64,000 nucleotides of DNA from the NCBI GenBank assembly GCA_044221335.1, contig JBGAPI010000021.1:1-64000 (forward strand), in the 5' to 3' direction. The notes below the pieces were generated by a model. It saw only the letters and a program-made list of their open reading frames with translations, ran no database searches and was not told the origin of the DNA. Position numbers and translations under genes: made by a program. The DNA comes from JBGAPI01 sp044221335 (GTDB lineage: Bacteria; Pseudomonadota; Gammaproteobacteria; Xanthomonadales; Ahniellaceae). Each line of letters starts with the position of its first letter. The stretch's first letter is position 1. Positions 36,344-43,873 of the stretch are shown in pieces.

Positions 36344-37018
36344 ATGTCCCTCAAACTCATCAACGTCGAACGCTCCTACCCCCTCGCCGCCGCGCGCAGC
36401 TACGTCCTGCGCAAGATCAACCTGACCATCGAGCCCGGCGAGTTCGTCTCGATCATGGGCCCGTCGGGTTCCGGCAAGTCCTCGCTGCTCAACGTCCTCG
36501 GGATGATGGACGGCGACTACGAGGGCGAGTACTGGCTCGGCGACACGCCGGTACACAAGGCCAAGCCGAAGGAACGCCAGGCGCTGCAGCGCGAGCACAT
36601 CGGCTTCATCTTCCAGCACTACCACCTGATCGACGACCTCACGGTCGCGGAGAATCTCGATCTTCCCTTGTCGTATCGCGACATCAGCGCCAGCGAACGC
36701 AAGGCTCGCGTCGCGGACCTGCTCGACCGCTTCCAGATCGTCGGCAAGAAGGACCTCTACCCGGCGCAGCTGTCCGGTGGCCAGCAGCAGCTGGTGGCGG
36801 TCGCGCGCGCCGTGATCGCGCGGCCGACGCTGCTGCTCGCCGACGAGCCGACCGGTGCACTGCACTCCACCCAGGGCGTGATGATCATGGACCTGCTCGC
36901 CCAGCTGAATTCCGAAGGCACCACCATCATCCAGGTGACCCACAACGCCGACTACGCGAAGCGCGGCAGCCGGATGCTGGAGATCCACGATGGCTGGCTG
37001 AAGACCGCAGGCACCTGA
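36344..37018 (+). CDS. MacB/LolD-type ABC transporter ATPase 2 with altered D-loop
   Basis: A 224-residue ATPase of the same group as ATPase 1 but clearly divergent. Walker A GPSGSGKSS is at 39-47, the Q-loop Gln at 91, the signature LSGGQ at 143-147, Walker B LLLADE ending at Glu168 and the H-loop His200. Two positions are unusual: the D-loop reads GALHS instead of NLDS, so the conserved Asp is His174, and the residue after LSGGQQQ is Leu150 instead of Arg. ATP hydrolysis should still be possible because the Walker B Glu is present. It lies 42 bp before the response regulator. It could pair with a subset of the five permeases or form a heterodimer with ATPase 1. Confidence 0.9.
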   Translation: MSLKLINVERSYPLAAARSYVLRKINLTIEPGEFVSIMGPSGSGKSSLLNVLGMMDGDYEGEYWLGDTPVHKAKPKERQALQREHIGFIFQHYHLIDDLTVAENLDLPLSYRDISASERKARVADLLDRFQIVGKKDLYPAQLSGGQQQLVAVARAVIARPTLLLADEPTGALHSTQGVMIMDLLAQLNSEGTTIIQVTHNADYAKRGSRMLEIHDGWLKTAGT

Positions 37019-37060
37019 TTCACGCCCATCGGTGCACGCACTGACTAGACTCGCGACCCC

Positions 37061-38476
37061 ATGACCCGCACTGCCCCGATCCTGATCGCCGACGACCAGC
37101 GCGACGTGCTGGAAGCGTTGCGCCTGCTGCTGAAGTCCGAAGGCCTCGCGGCGAAGACCGTCGACAGCCCCGCGGCCGCGCTGGCGGCTGCCGCGGCCGA
37201 TTGCTACGGTGTCGCGCTGGTCGACCTCAACTACAGCCGCGACACCACCTCGGGCCAGGAAGGGCTGGAGCTGATCGCGAAGCTGCACGCGGCCGATCCC
37301 GACCTGCCGATCGTGGCGATGACCGCGTGGGGCAGCATCGACCTCGCGGTCGAGGCGATGCGTCGCGGCGGCGGCGACTTCATCGAGAAGCCCTGGGACA
37401 ACCGGCGGCTCGTCAGCGTGGTGCGGAACCAGCTGGAGCTGGGCGCGGCGCGCCGGCGCGAACGGCGCCTCACCCGCGAGAACGAGCTGCTGCGCGCACC
37501 GGCCGGACTCGACTTCATCGCCGAATCGCGCGCGATGGCGCCAGTGCTGGAACTGATCCGCCGGGTCGGCCCGACCGACGCCAACGTGCTGATCCTGGGC
37601 GAGAACGGCACCGGCAAGGGCGTGATCGCCGAGCTGCTGCATCGCCACTCGCCGCGCGCCGAGAAGCCGCTGATCAAGGTCAACATGGGCGCGATCGCGG
37701 AGACCGTGTTCGAGAGCGAGCTGTTCGGCCACGTGCGCGGCGCCTTCACCGACGCCAAGGCCGATCGCCTCGGCCGCTTCGAGGTCGCCGAGGGCGGAAG
37801 TCTCTTTCTCGACGAGGTCGGCAACATCCCGGTGTCGCAGCAGCCGAAGCTGCTGCGCGTCCTGGAGGACGGCGAGTTCGAACGCCTCGGATCCTCACGC
37901 ACCCTGAAGGCCGACGTCCGGCTGATCTCCGCGACCAATGCCGACCTGCCGGCCGACGTCGCCGCCGGCCGCTTCCGCAAGGACCTGCTGTTCCGCCTCA
38001 ACACCGTCGAGATCCGCCTGCCGCCCCTGCGCGAGCGCCGCGAGGACATCGTGCCGATGGCGCAGCGCTTCCTCGAGCGTGCCGCCGCACGCTACGGCCG
38101 CTCCGGCATGCGCCTCGACAGCGCCGGCGAGCGCCTGCTCACCGCCTACGCCTGGCCGGGCAATGTGCGCGAGCTGCAGCACGTGCTGGAACGCACCGTG
38201 CTGATGGGCAACGACGGCGCGCTGGCCGATGTCGCCGCCGGCCTGTCGCTGCCGGCCGCGACGCCGGCGGCCGACGCGCCGGCCGAATCGGAAAACGCGT
38301 TTGCCGGGATGACGCTCGACGCGGTCGAGGAGCATCTGGTGCGGCGCGCGCTGGTCAAGCACAACGGCAACATGCAACGCACCGCCGACGAGCTCGGGCT
38401 GTCGCGGACTGCGCTGTATCGACGGCTGGAGAAGTTCGGCATCCGCAACGACGGCGACCCCAGCGGCGGAAGCTAG
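37061..38476 (+). CDS. NtrC-family sigma-54-dependent response regulator
   Basis: A 471-residue activator. The receiver domain (1-125) has the acidic pair Asp11/Asp12, phospho-acceptor Asp55 (VALVDLNYS), Thr88 and Lys110. The AAA+ domain (~150-390) has Walker A GENGTGKG (180-187), Walker B SLFLDE (247-252) and the FRKDLLFRLN arginine-finger region. The sigma-54 contact loop reads GAFTDA (227-232) instead of GAFTGA. A Fis-type helix-turn-helix (about 430-465, MQRTADELGLSRTALYRRLE) closes the protein. It lies 42 bp after ATPase 2 and overlaps functionally with the kinase that follows. The consensus sigma-54 promoter before the adaptor gene is its obvious target. Confidence 0.95.
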   Translation: MTRTAPILIADDQRDVLEALRLLLKSEGLAAKTVDSPAAALAAAAADCYGVALVDLNYSRDTTSGQEGLELIAKLHAADPDLPIVAMTAWGSIDLAVEAMRRGGGDFIEKPWDNRRLVSVVRNQLELGAARRRERRLTRENELLRAPAGLDFIAESRAMAPVLELIRRVGPTDANVLILGENGTGKGVIAELLHRHSPRAEKPLIKVNMGAIAETVFESELFGHVRGAFTDAKADRLGRFEVAEGGSLFLDEVGNIPVSQQPKLLRVLEDGEFERLGSSRTLKADVRLISATNADLPADVAAGRFRKDLLFRLNTVEIRLPPLRERREDIVPMAQRFLERAAARYGRSGMRLDSAGERLLTAYAWPGNVRELQHVLERTVLMGNDGALADVAAGLSLPAATPAADAPAESENAFAGMTLDAVEEHLVRRALVKHNGNMQRTADELGLSRTALYRRLEKFGIRNDGDPSGGS

Positions 38477-38547
38477 GCGCCGTGGCCGATGCCGTCGCCG
38501 CCGCCGACGTCCTGCCGGAGGAGCCCGCGGCCCGCTATCGTCCCGCC

Positions 38548-39879
38548 ATGCCTCGCCCCGTTTCCCGCACGTCGTTCGAGACCCGCGTCTGGTGGTACGC
38601 CAGCGCCGCGCTGGCTCCGGCGCTGCTCGCGCTGCTGCTCGCGCTGTGGAGCTTCGGCGCGAGCAGCGCGTGGTGGTGGGGGCTGGGACTGCCGGTGCTG
38701 GTCGCGAGCGTGATCGCCGTGGCCCGGCTGCGCGAGCAGGTCGTCTATCCGCTGTATACGCTGGCGAACCTGCTGGAGGCGCTGCGCGAGGGCGACTACA
38801 GCCTGCGCGGTTCGCGCGCCCAGCGCGGCGACGCGGTCGGCGAAGTGATCTGGGAGGTCAACGCGCTGTCCCAGACACTGCGCGAGCAGCGCCTCCGGGT
38901 CGAGGAATCGGCGGCACTGCTGGCCAAGGTGCTGGCCAGCATCGACATCGCGATCTTCGCCTTCGACGACGCTGGCCGGCTGCGCCTGATCAACCCGGCC
39001 GGCGCGCGCCTGATCGCCCGCAAGGCCACCGATGCGCAAGGCCTCGCGGCCTCCGAGCTCGGGCTCGCCGGCTGCCTCGGCCTGGCGCACGCGAGCACGC
39101 TGAAGGCCAGCTTCCCCGGCGGCAGCGGCAGCTTCGAGGTCCGCCATGCGCAGTTCCGCGAACACGGCCGGCCACACCAGCTGCTCGCGATCACCGACCT
39201 GTCGCGCGCGCTGCGTGCCGAGGAGCGCCAGGCCTGGCAGCGCCTGATCCGGGTGCTCGGCCACGAGCTCAACAACTCGCTGGCGCCGATCCGATCGATG
39301 GCCGGCACGCTGTCGACCCTGCTCGGCCGCACCGACGCCGCGGAGGACTGGCGCGAGGACGCCGCCAGCGGCCTCGCGGTGATCGGGTCGCGTGCCGAGG
39401 CGCTGTCGCGCTTCATGTCCGGCTACACCGCGCTGGCGCGGCTGCCACCGCCGCAGCGGCGCACGATCGCCCTCGTGCCGCTCCTGGAACGTGTCGTGCG
39501 ACTGGAGCAGCGGCTGCCGATCGCACTGCCGGAGGAACGCGTTGCGGTCGAACTCGAGGCCGACCCCGACCAGCTCGAACAGGCGCTGATCAACCTCACC
39601 CGGAATGCGGTCGAGGCCGCCCTGGCCGAGGCGGGCGCCGTGCGCCTCTCCTGGGCGAGCGTCGACGGCGAGGTCCGCATCGAGATCGAGGACGACGGGC
39701 CGGGCCTGCCGCCCTCCGAGAACCTGTTCGTGCCGTTCTTCACCACCAAGCCCGGCGGCTCGGGCATCGGCCTGGTGCTGGCAACGCAGATCGTCGAGGC
39801 GCACGGCGGACGGCTGACCTTGCGCAATCGCGCCGGAGCGCGCGGCGTGGTGGCGGCGGTAGCGCTGCCGCTCACGTAG
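38548..39879 (+). CDS. NtrY-like sensor histidine kinase
   Basis: A 443-residue membrane kinase. Two adjoining TMs lie at ~12-30 and ~38-55 (LAPALLALLLALWSFGAS; WWGLGLPVLVASVIAVA) with almost no periplasmic loop, so it probably senses within the membrane or reads the transporter itself. A HAMP-like segment and a PAS-like domain follow (VLASIDIAIFAFDDAGRLRL). The H-box is VLGHELNNSLAPIRS with His near 239, the N-box LINLTRNAVEA, G1 DDGPGLPP and G2 GSGIGLVLA. The start is uncertain: a GTG at 38482 would add 22 residues with coding-like composition. The TAG stop lies inside the left arm of an inverted repeat. It is the presumed partner of the regulator upstream. Confidence 0.9.
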   Translation: MPRPVSRTSFETRVWWYASAALAPALLALLLALWSFGASSAWWWGLGLPVLVASVIAVARLREQVVYPLYTLANLLEALREGDYSLRGSRAQRGDAVGEVIWEVNALSQTLREQRLRVEESAALLAKVLASIDIAIFAFDDAGRLRLINPAGARLIARKATDAQGLAASELGLAGCLGLAHASTLKASFPGGSGSFEVRHAQFREHGRPHQLLAITDLSRALRAEERQAWQRLIRVLGHELNNSLAPIRSMAGTLSTLLGRTDAAEDWREDAASGLAVIGSRAEALSRFMSGYTALARLPPPQRRTIALVPLLERVVRLEQRLPIALPEERVAVELEADPDQLEQALINLTRNAVEAALAEAGAVRLSWASVDGEVRIEIEDDGPGLPPSENLFVPFFTTKPGGSGIGLVLATQIVEAHGGRLTLRNRAGARGVVAAVALPLT

Positions 39880-40010
39880 GGCGGGCACTGCCCGCCATCG
39901 CGAGGCACCATGGACATGCGGGTGAAGCGTCGAGGCACTGCCCGCCATCGCGAGGCACCATGGACATGCGGGTGAAGCGTCGAGGCACCGGCGGGCAGTG
40001 CCCGCCCTAC
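39876..40010. repeat. Inverted GTAGGGCGGGC repeats flanking a 50-bp tandem duplication
   Basis: Identical 21-bp arms, GTAGGGCGGGC-ACTGCCCGCC, lie in opposite orientation at 39876-39896 and 39990-40010. Between them a 50-bp unit beginning GGCACTGCCCGCCATCGCGA is present twice (about 39885-39934 and 39935-39984). The TAG stops of both converging genes lie in the arms. It may act as a bidirectional terminator or a mobile REP-like unit. Confidence 0.85.
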
Positions 40011-40288
40011 GTCGGCTTGAACCAGTACACATCGAGATCGGCAGCCGTCGCGACGACCGTCTCCGCATCGACCGACCGCGATGCGATCGCTGCCGCCGCG
40101 ACGGCCATCTGCGCCGTCCCGACGACATTCTGGCCGCCGTCCTTGCCCCGCATCGTCAGGTTCACCCGCTGTCCTGGCGCGAAGTCGCCGGCGACTCCGA
40201 GCACATCCGACAGCCGCACGTCCGCCCGGGTCTTGCGCAGAGCGCGACCGGCGGTGGCGGTGATGACCAGGGTTCCGTGGGTGCTCAC
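40007..40288 (-). CDS. Stand-alone PUA-like domain protein
   Basis: A 93-residue protein from a GTG start (GTG AGC ACC). The sequence HGTLVITATAGRALRKTRAD, DVLGVAGDFAPGQRVNLTM and the final GTAQMA segment resembles the C-terminal PUA domain of glutamate 5-kinase (GTL-x-D-x-GA..AL..., GV..V.G.F..Gd.V). No kinase domain is present and no proBA gene is nearby. It may be a small RNA-binding protein or a domain detached from ProB; the function is unknown. Its stop codon is supplied by the adjacent inverted repeat. It is divergent from the MscS-type gene, 46 bp apart. Confidence 0.6.
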   Translation of the reverse strand: MSTHGTLVITATAGRALRKTRADVRLSDVLGVAGDFAPGQRVNLTMRGKDGGQNVVGTAQMAVAAAAIASRSVDAETVVATAADLDVYWFKPT

Positions 40289-40334
40289 GCGGCCATACTA
40301 GCCGCAGGGCGCGGCGATGCTGCACCATCGCGGC

Positions 40335-41837
40335 ATGGACATCGCCTCGCTGCATTTCGGGAACCTGGTCGGCGCCATCGTCGCCTTCGTGCTCGGCCTC
40401 GGGCTGCTGGCCCGCAAGCCGCCGGATCGCGCGAGCATCCGCAACGTGCTGGTCCTGCTCGGCCTGTTCGTGCTGATCGAGCTGGGCGCGCGTCTCGCCG
40501 ACCGGATGGCGGCGGAGAAGATGGTCGCGTTCGCCACCGGCCTCGCCGCCTTCGGCATCGGCGCGGTGCTGATCCGTTTCGTCGTGTCCTTCGGCTTCCG
40601 GGTGATCCTGCCGGCGCTGCGCTTCAACCTGGCGCGGATCATCGAGGACCTGACCGTCACCGGCCTGCAGGTCGCCTGGCTGCTGTACTGGCTGCATCTG
40701 GTCGGCCTCGACCCCGCCAGCCTGCTGACCACCTCCGCGGTGATCACGGCGGTGCTCGCCTTCTCGATGCAGGACACCCTCGGCAACGTGCTGGGCGGCG
40801 TGGTGCTGCAGCTCGACGACTCGCTGAAGATCGGCGACTGGGTCAGGATCGACGACATCAGCGGCCAGGTCGTCGACGTGCGCTGGCGCCACACCGCGAT
40901 CGAGACCCGCAACCGCGAGACGGTTGTGATCCCGAACGGCTGGCTGGTGAAGAACCGTTTCACCGTGATCGGCTCGCGCTCCGATGCCAAGACCCGCTGG
41001 CGCCGCTGGGTCTGGTTCAACGTCGACGCCGAAGCGCCACCGGCCAAGGTGCTGCAGGCCCTCGAGGATTCCGTCCAGCTCGCCGAGATCCCCAACGTGC
41101 TGACGGACCCGCCGCCGAATGCGGTACTGATGGAAGTCGGCAAGCACATCAACCGCTACGCGCTGCGCTACTGGATGGGCAATCCGCGCGCCGACGACCC
41201 CACCGATTCCAACGTCCGCACTCACGCGCTCGCCGCGCTGGCGCGAAATCGCATCCGCCTCGCGGTGCCGCAGGAAGAGCGCATGCACCTGCAGGAAATC
41301 GACCAGCGCTCGGCGATGGATGCCGAGGACATTGCCCGCCGGAGGCGCGCGCTGGACGACATCGAGCTGTTCGCGCCACTCACCGATGCCGAGCGGGCCG
41401 CGCTGGCGCCGCGGCTGATTTCAGCGCCCTTCGTCCGGGGCGACACCATCACTCGCCAGGGCGCGGTCGCACACTGGCTGTACCTGCTCGCCAGCGGCGA
41501 GGCCGACATCTGGGCCGAGGACAACGGCGCGCGCACCCACATCGCGACGCTGCGCTCGGGATCGGTGTTCGGCGAGATGGGCATGCTCACCGGCGAGCCG
41601 CGCCGCGCCACGGTCACCGCGAAGACCGACGTCGAGTGCCTGCGGCTCGACAAGTCCTCGTTCGAGTCGATCCTGCGTGCCCGACCCGACATCGCCGAGG
41701 GCCTCGCCAACGTGATGGTGGCCCGCCGCACCGAGCTCGAGGCCGCCCGCGAGAACGCCAATGCCAAGACCAGCGGGGTCCCCCAGCATGCGGCAATGCT
41801 GGCGAAGATCCGCGATTTCTTCGGCCTCACGACCTGA
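40335..41837 (+). CDS. MscS-family channel with C-terminal cyclic-nucleotide-binding domain
   Basis: A 500-residue inner-membrane protein. Four hydrophobic helices occupy ~5-160. The pore helix and hinge (ITAVLAFSMQDTLGNVLGGV) and the MscS beta domain follow (LDDSLKIGDWVRIDDISGQV; ETVVIPNGWLVKNRF). Residues ~345-460 form a cNMP-binding fold: LFAPLTDAERAALAPRLISA, the ITRQG strand and the GSVFGEMGMLTGEPRRATVT cassette with the Glu and Arg that bind the phosphate-ribose. This fusion defines the bCNG subgroup of MscS proteins, proposed to gate with cyclic nucleotide and with little mechanosensitivity. The start MDIASLHF is chosen over an ATG 18 bp upstream because it begins the TM region. Confidence 0.9.
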   Translation: MDIASLHFGNLVGAIVAFVLGLGLLARKPPDRASIRNVLVLLGLFVLIELGARLADRMAAEKMVAFATGLAAFGIGAVLIRFVVSFGFRVILPALRFNLARIIEDLTVTGLQVAWLLYWLHLVGLDPASLLTTSAVITAVLAFSMQDTLGNVLGGVVLQLDDSLKIGDWVRIDDISGQVVDVRWRHTAIETRNRETVVIPNGWLVKNRFTVIGSRSDAKTRWRRWVWFNVDAEAPPAKVLQALEDSVQLAEIPNVLTDPPPNAVLMEVGKHINRYALRYWMGNPRADDPTDSNVRTHALAALARNRIRLAVPQEERMHLQEIDQRSAMDAEDIARRRRALDDIELFAPLTDAERAALAPRLISAPFVRGDTITRQGAVAHWLYLLASGEADIWAEDNGARTHIATLRSGSVFGEMGMLTGEPRRATVTAKTDVECLRLDKSSFESILRARPDIAEGLANVMVARRTELEAARENANAKTSGVPQHAAMLAKIRDFFGLTT

Positions 41838-41931
41838 CGACCGTCGGTACGGCCTGCAACCGACGCTTTCGAGCCGCCTCGCCAGAGCGGCCGAAGCCAA
41901 GCCTGCAAGAGAAACCGGGCTTTTGCCGCAC

Positions 41932-42417
41932 CTAGAGATCGATTCGAACCATTCCGGCCGAAGCGACTCCGAAGTCAGCCCAGAGCGCAGCCATCGTCTT
42001 CCCCAGCGTCGGATGCACCAGTCCCGGCGCCAGATCCGCCATGGGCCGCAGCACGAACGCCTGCTCCACCAGCTCCTTCCGCGGCAGTTCGAAGTTGCCG
42101 GCGCCGCGCAGCACGAGGTCGTCGTACAGCAGCACGTCGATGTCGAGCGGCCGCGAGGAGAAGCGTGGTACGTCGCGGCGACGGCCGTGTGCGTCTTCCA
42201 GCGCGTGCAACCAGGCGTCGAGCGCGTGTGGGTCGAGGTCGCAGTCGATCGCCGCAGCACAGTTGAGGAAGTCGGGGCCGTCGAAGCCGACCGCGGGCGT
42301 GCGATATGCCGGCGACACCTCGACCGCACCGAAGCGCTCGCGCAGCTCGGCGAGCGCACGCGACAGGTGCAGCTCCGGCTCCTGGTTGCTGCCGAGCGAC
42401 AAGTAGGCGCGTCCCAT
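41932..42417 (-). CDS. folK: 6-Hydroxymethyl-7,8-dihydropterin pyrophosphokinase
   Basis: A 161-residue cytosolic enzyme that transfers pyrophosphate from ATP to 6-hydroxymethyl-dihydropterin in folate synthesis. The start YLSLGSNQEPE, the FLNCAAAID strand, the RPLDIDVLLYDD signature (Asp pair binding Mg-ATP) and the ELPRKELVEQAFVLRPMADL block are all family landmarks, and the length is typical. The ATG at 42417 overlaps the folB stop by one base (TGATG), so the start is fixed by translational coupling. folB catalyses the preceding step of the pathway. Confidence 0.95.
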   Translation of the reverse strand: MGRAYLSLGSNQEPELHLSRALAELRERFGAVEVSPAYRTPAVGFDGPDFLNCAAAIDCDLDPHALDAWLHALEDAHGRRRDVPRFSSRPLDIDVLLYDDLVLRGAGNFELPRKELVEQAFVLRPMADLAPGLVHPTLGKTMAALWADFGVASAGMVRIDL

Positions 42418-42776
42418 CAGACCGGCCGCGTGCCGCGCTCGATCCTGACGCCGACCGCCTTCGAGCCGGTGACGGCGCCGGGCTTGGACAGCTTGAGCGA
42501 CAGCCAGGCGACGCCGAATTCGCCCATCACGATCTCGGCACAGCGCTCCGCGAGGGTCTCGACCAGCTCGAAGTGACTCTCGCCGACGAAGGCGATCAGG
42601 CGCTTCGAGACGCGCTTGTAGTCGAGGGTGTCCTCGATCCGGTCGCTGGCCGCGGGGATGCGGTTGTCGAAGGCCATCTCGAGGTCGAGCGCGACGGTCT
42701 GGCGGATCTGCCGCTCCCAGTCGTAGATGCCAATCACCGTCTCGATGCGCAGGTCTTCGATGAAGACGACGTCCAT
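42417..42776 (-). CDS. folB: Dihydroneopterin aldolase
   Basis: A 119-residue cytosolic enzyme that splits 7,8-dihydroneopterin to 6-hydroxymethyl-dihydropterin and glycolaldehyde. The family signature VFIEDLRIETVIGIYDWERQ is at the N-terminus, with Glu in ERQIRQ and Tyr/Lys in TLDYKRVSK near the active site; HFELVETLAERCAEIV is the conserved helix, and KPGAVTGSKAVGVRIER contains the catalytic Lys. It is coupled to folK downstream and lies 18 bp after tsaD. Confidence 0.94.
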   Translation of the reverse strand: MDVVFIEDLRIETVIGIYDWERQIRQTVALDLEMAFDNRIPAASDRIEDTLDYKRVSKRLIAFVGESHFELVETLAERCAEIVMGEFGVAWLSLKLSKPGAVTGSKAVGVRIERGTRPV

Positions 42777-42794
42777 GGGCTTCCTCGTCGTGAA

Positions 42795-43811
42795 CTAGGC
42801 GACCGCGGGGAGCGACGCAAGATCCCAGCGCGGCCGCGCCTCGATCGCGCTGCCCTGCTGCTGGCCGGCGGCCAGTCGCAGCGCTCCGGCGAAGGCGATC
42901 ATCGCGCCATTGTCGGTGCAGAAGGCCGGGGCCGGGAAGGCGACGCGGAAGCCGTCGCGACGCGCCGCATCGGCGAGCAGCGCACGCAGGCGGCGATTGG
43001 CGCCGACACCGCCGGCGACGACCAGCGTGCGTGCGCCGGTCTGGGCGAGCGCGCGGCGGCACTTGATGGCCAGCGTCTCGGTGATCGCCTGCTCGAAACC
43101 GAGGGCGATGTCCGCCCGGGCGTTGTCGGCATCGCGATGCTTGTTGTAGGCCAGCAGCACCTGGGTCTTCAGGCCGGAGAAGCTGAAGTCGAGCCCGGGA
43201 CGATCGGTCATCGGTCGCGAGAACCGGAAGGCGCCGTCCCGGCCGGACTCCGCCTGCGCCGCCACCGACGGTCCTCCGGGATACGGCAGCCCCAGCAGCT
43301 TCGCGGTCTTGTCGAAGGCCTCGCCCGCGGCGTCGTCGAGGGTATCGCCGAGCAGCCGGTAGGAGCCGATCGCGTCGACCGCGAGCAGCATCGTGTGGCC
43401 GCCGGACACCAGCAGAGCGACGAAGGGCGGTGCCGGCGGATCGGGTTCCAGCAGCGGCGCCAGCAGGTGGCCTTCCATGTGATGCACGCCGACCGCCGGC
43501 ACGCCGAGCGCCCACGCGATCGCGCGCCCGGTCGCCGCGCCGACCAGCAGCGCGCCGATCAGCCCGGGACCGGCGGTGTAGGCGACGCCGTCGATGTCGG
43601 CCAGCGTCATCCCGGCCTCGGCCAGGGTCGTTCCGATCAGCGGCAGCACGCGACGGACGTGGTCGCGCGATGCGAGCTCCGGCACCACGCCACCGTAGGC
43701 CTCGTGCAGGTCCGCCTGGGTGTACAGGGCATGCGCGCGCAGGCCGCCGGGGTGGCTGTACACGGCCACGCCGGTTTCGTCGCAGGACGTCTCGATACCC
43801 AATACGTTCAT
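42795..43811 (-). CDS. tsaD: tRNA N6-threonylcarbamoyladenosine transferase subunit
   Basis: A 338-residue cytosolic ASKHA-fold protein that, with TsaB and TsaE, transfers threonylcarbamoyl to A37 of ANN-decoding tRNAs. It begins MNVLGIETSCDETGVAVY (phosphate-1 motif). The metal-binding HHMEGH (His111, His115) is present, as are SGGHTMLL and the GGVGANRRLR adenosine motif. The length is normal. It heads a tsaD-folB-folK run; the rpsU-dnaG genes often found beside tsaD in gammaproteobacteria are not here. A GTAGGGCGGGC palindrome lies 10 bp upstream. Confidence 0.96.
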   Translation of the reverse strand: MNVLGIETSCDETGVAVYSHPGGLRAHALYTQADLHEAYGGVVPELASRDHVRRVLPLIGTTLAEAGMTLADIDGVAYTAGPGLIGALLVGAATGRAIAWALGVPAVGVHHMEGHLLAPLLEPDPPAPPFVALLVSGGHTMLLAVDAIGSYRLLGDTLDDAAGEAFDKTAKLLGLPYPGGPSVAAQAESGRDGAFRFSRPMTDRPGLDFSFSGLKTQVLLAYNKHRDADNARADIALGFEQAITETLAIKCRRALAQTGARTLVVAGGVGANRRLRALLADAARRDGFRVAFPAPAFCTDNGAMIAFAGALRLAAGQQQGSAIEARPRWDLASLPAVA

Positions 43812-43820
43812 CGAAGGATT

Positions 43821-43849
43821 GTAGGGCGGGCATTGCCCGCCATCGCGGA
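43821..43849. repeat. GTAGGGCGGGC-type palindrome between tsaD and glyS
   Basis: GTAGGGCGGGCATTGCCCGC followed by CATCGCG matches the arm and first bases of the 39876 element except for one C/T change. It lies in the 62-bp gap between tsaD and the end of glyS. Confidence 0.75.
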
Positions 43850-43873
43850 AGCGGTTCGCTCGAAGCGGCGGGG

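Noticed and set aside
39910..39975. Short ATG-started frame inside the 50-bp tandem repeats
   Set aside because: It is about 20 codons, lies wholly in repeated intergenic DNA, and has no ribosome-binding site.
39885..39984. Two 50-bp direct repeats considered as a minimal CRISPR array
   Set aside because: The repeats abut with no spacers, there are only two, and no cas gene is present; it is a tandem duplication inside a palindromic element.
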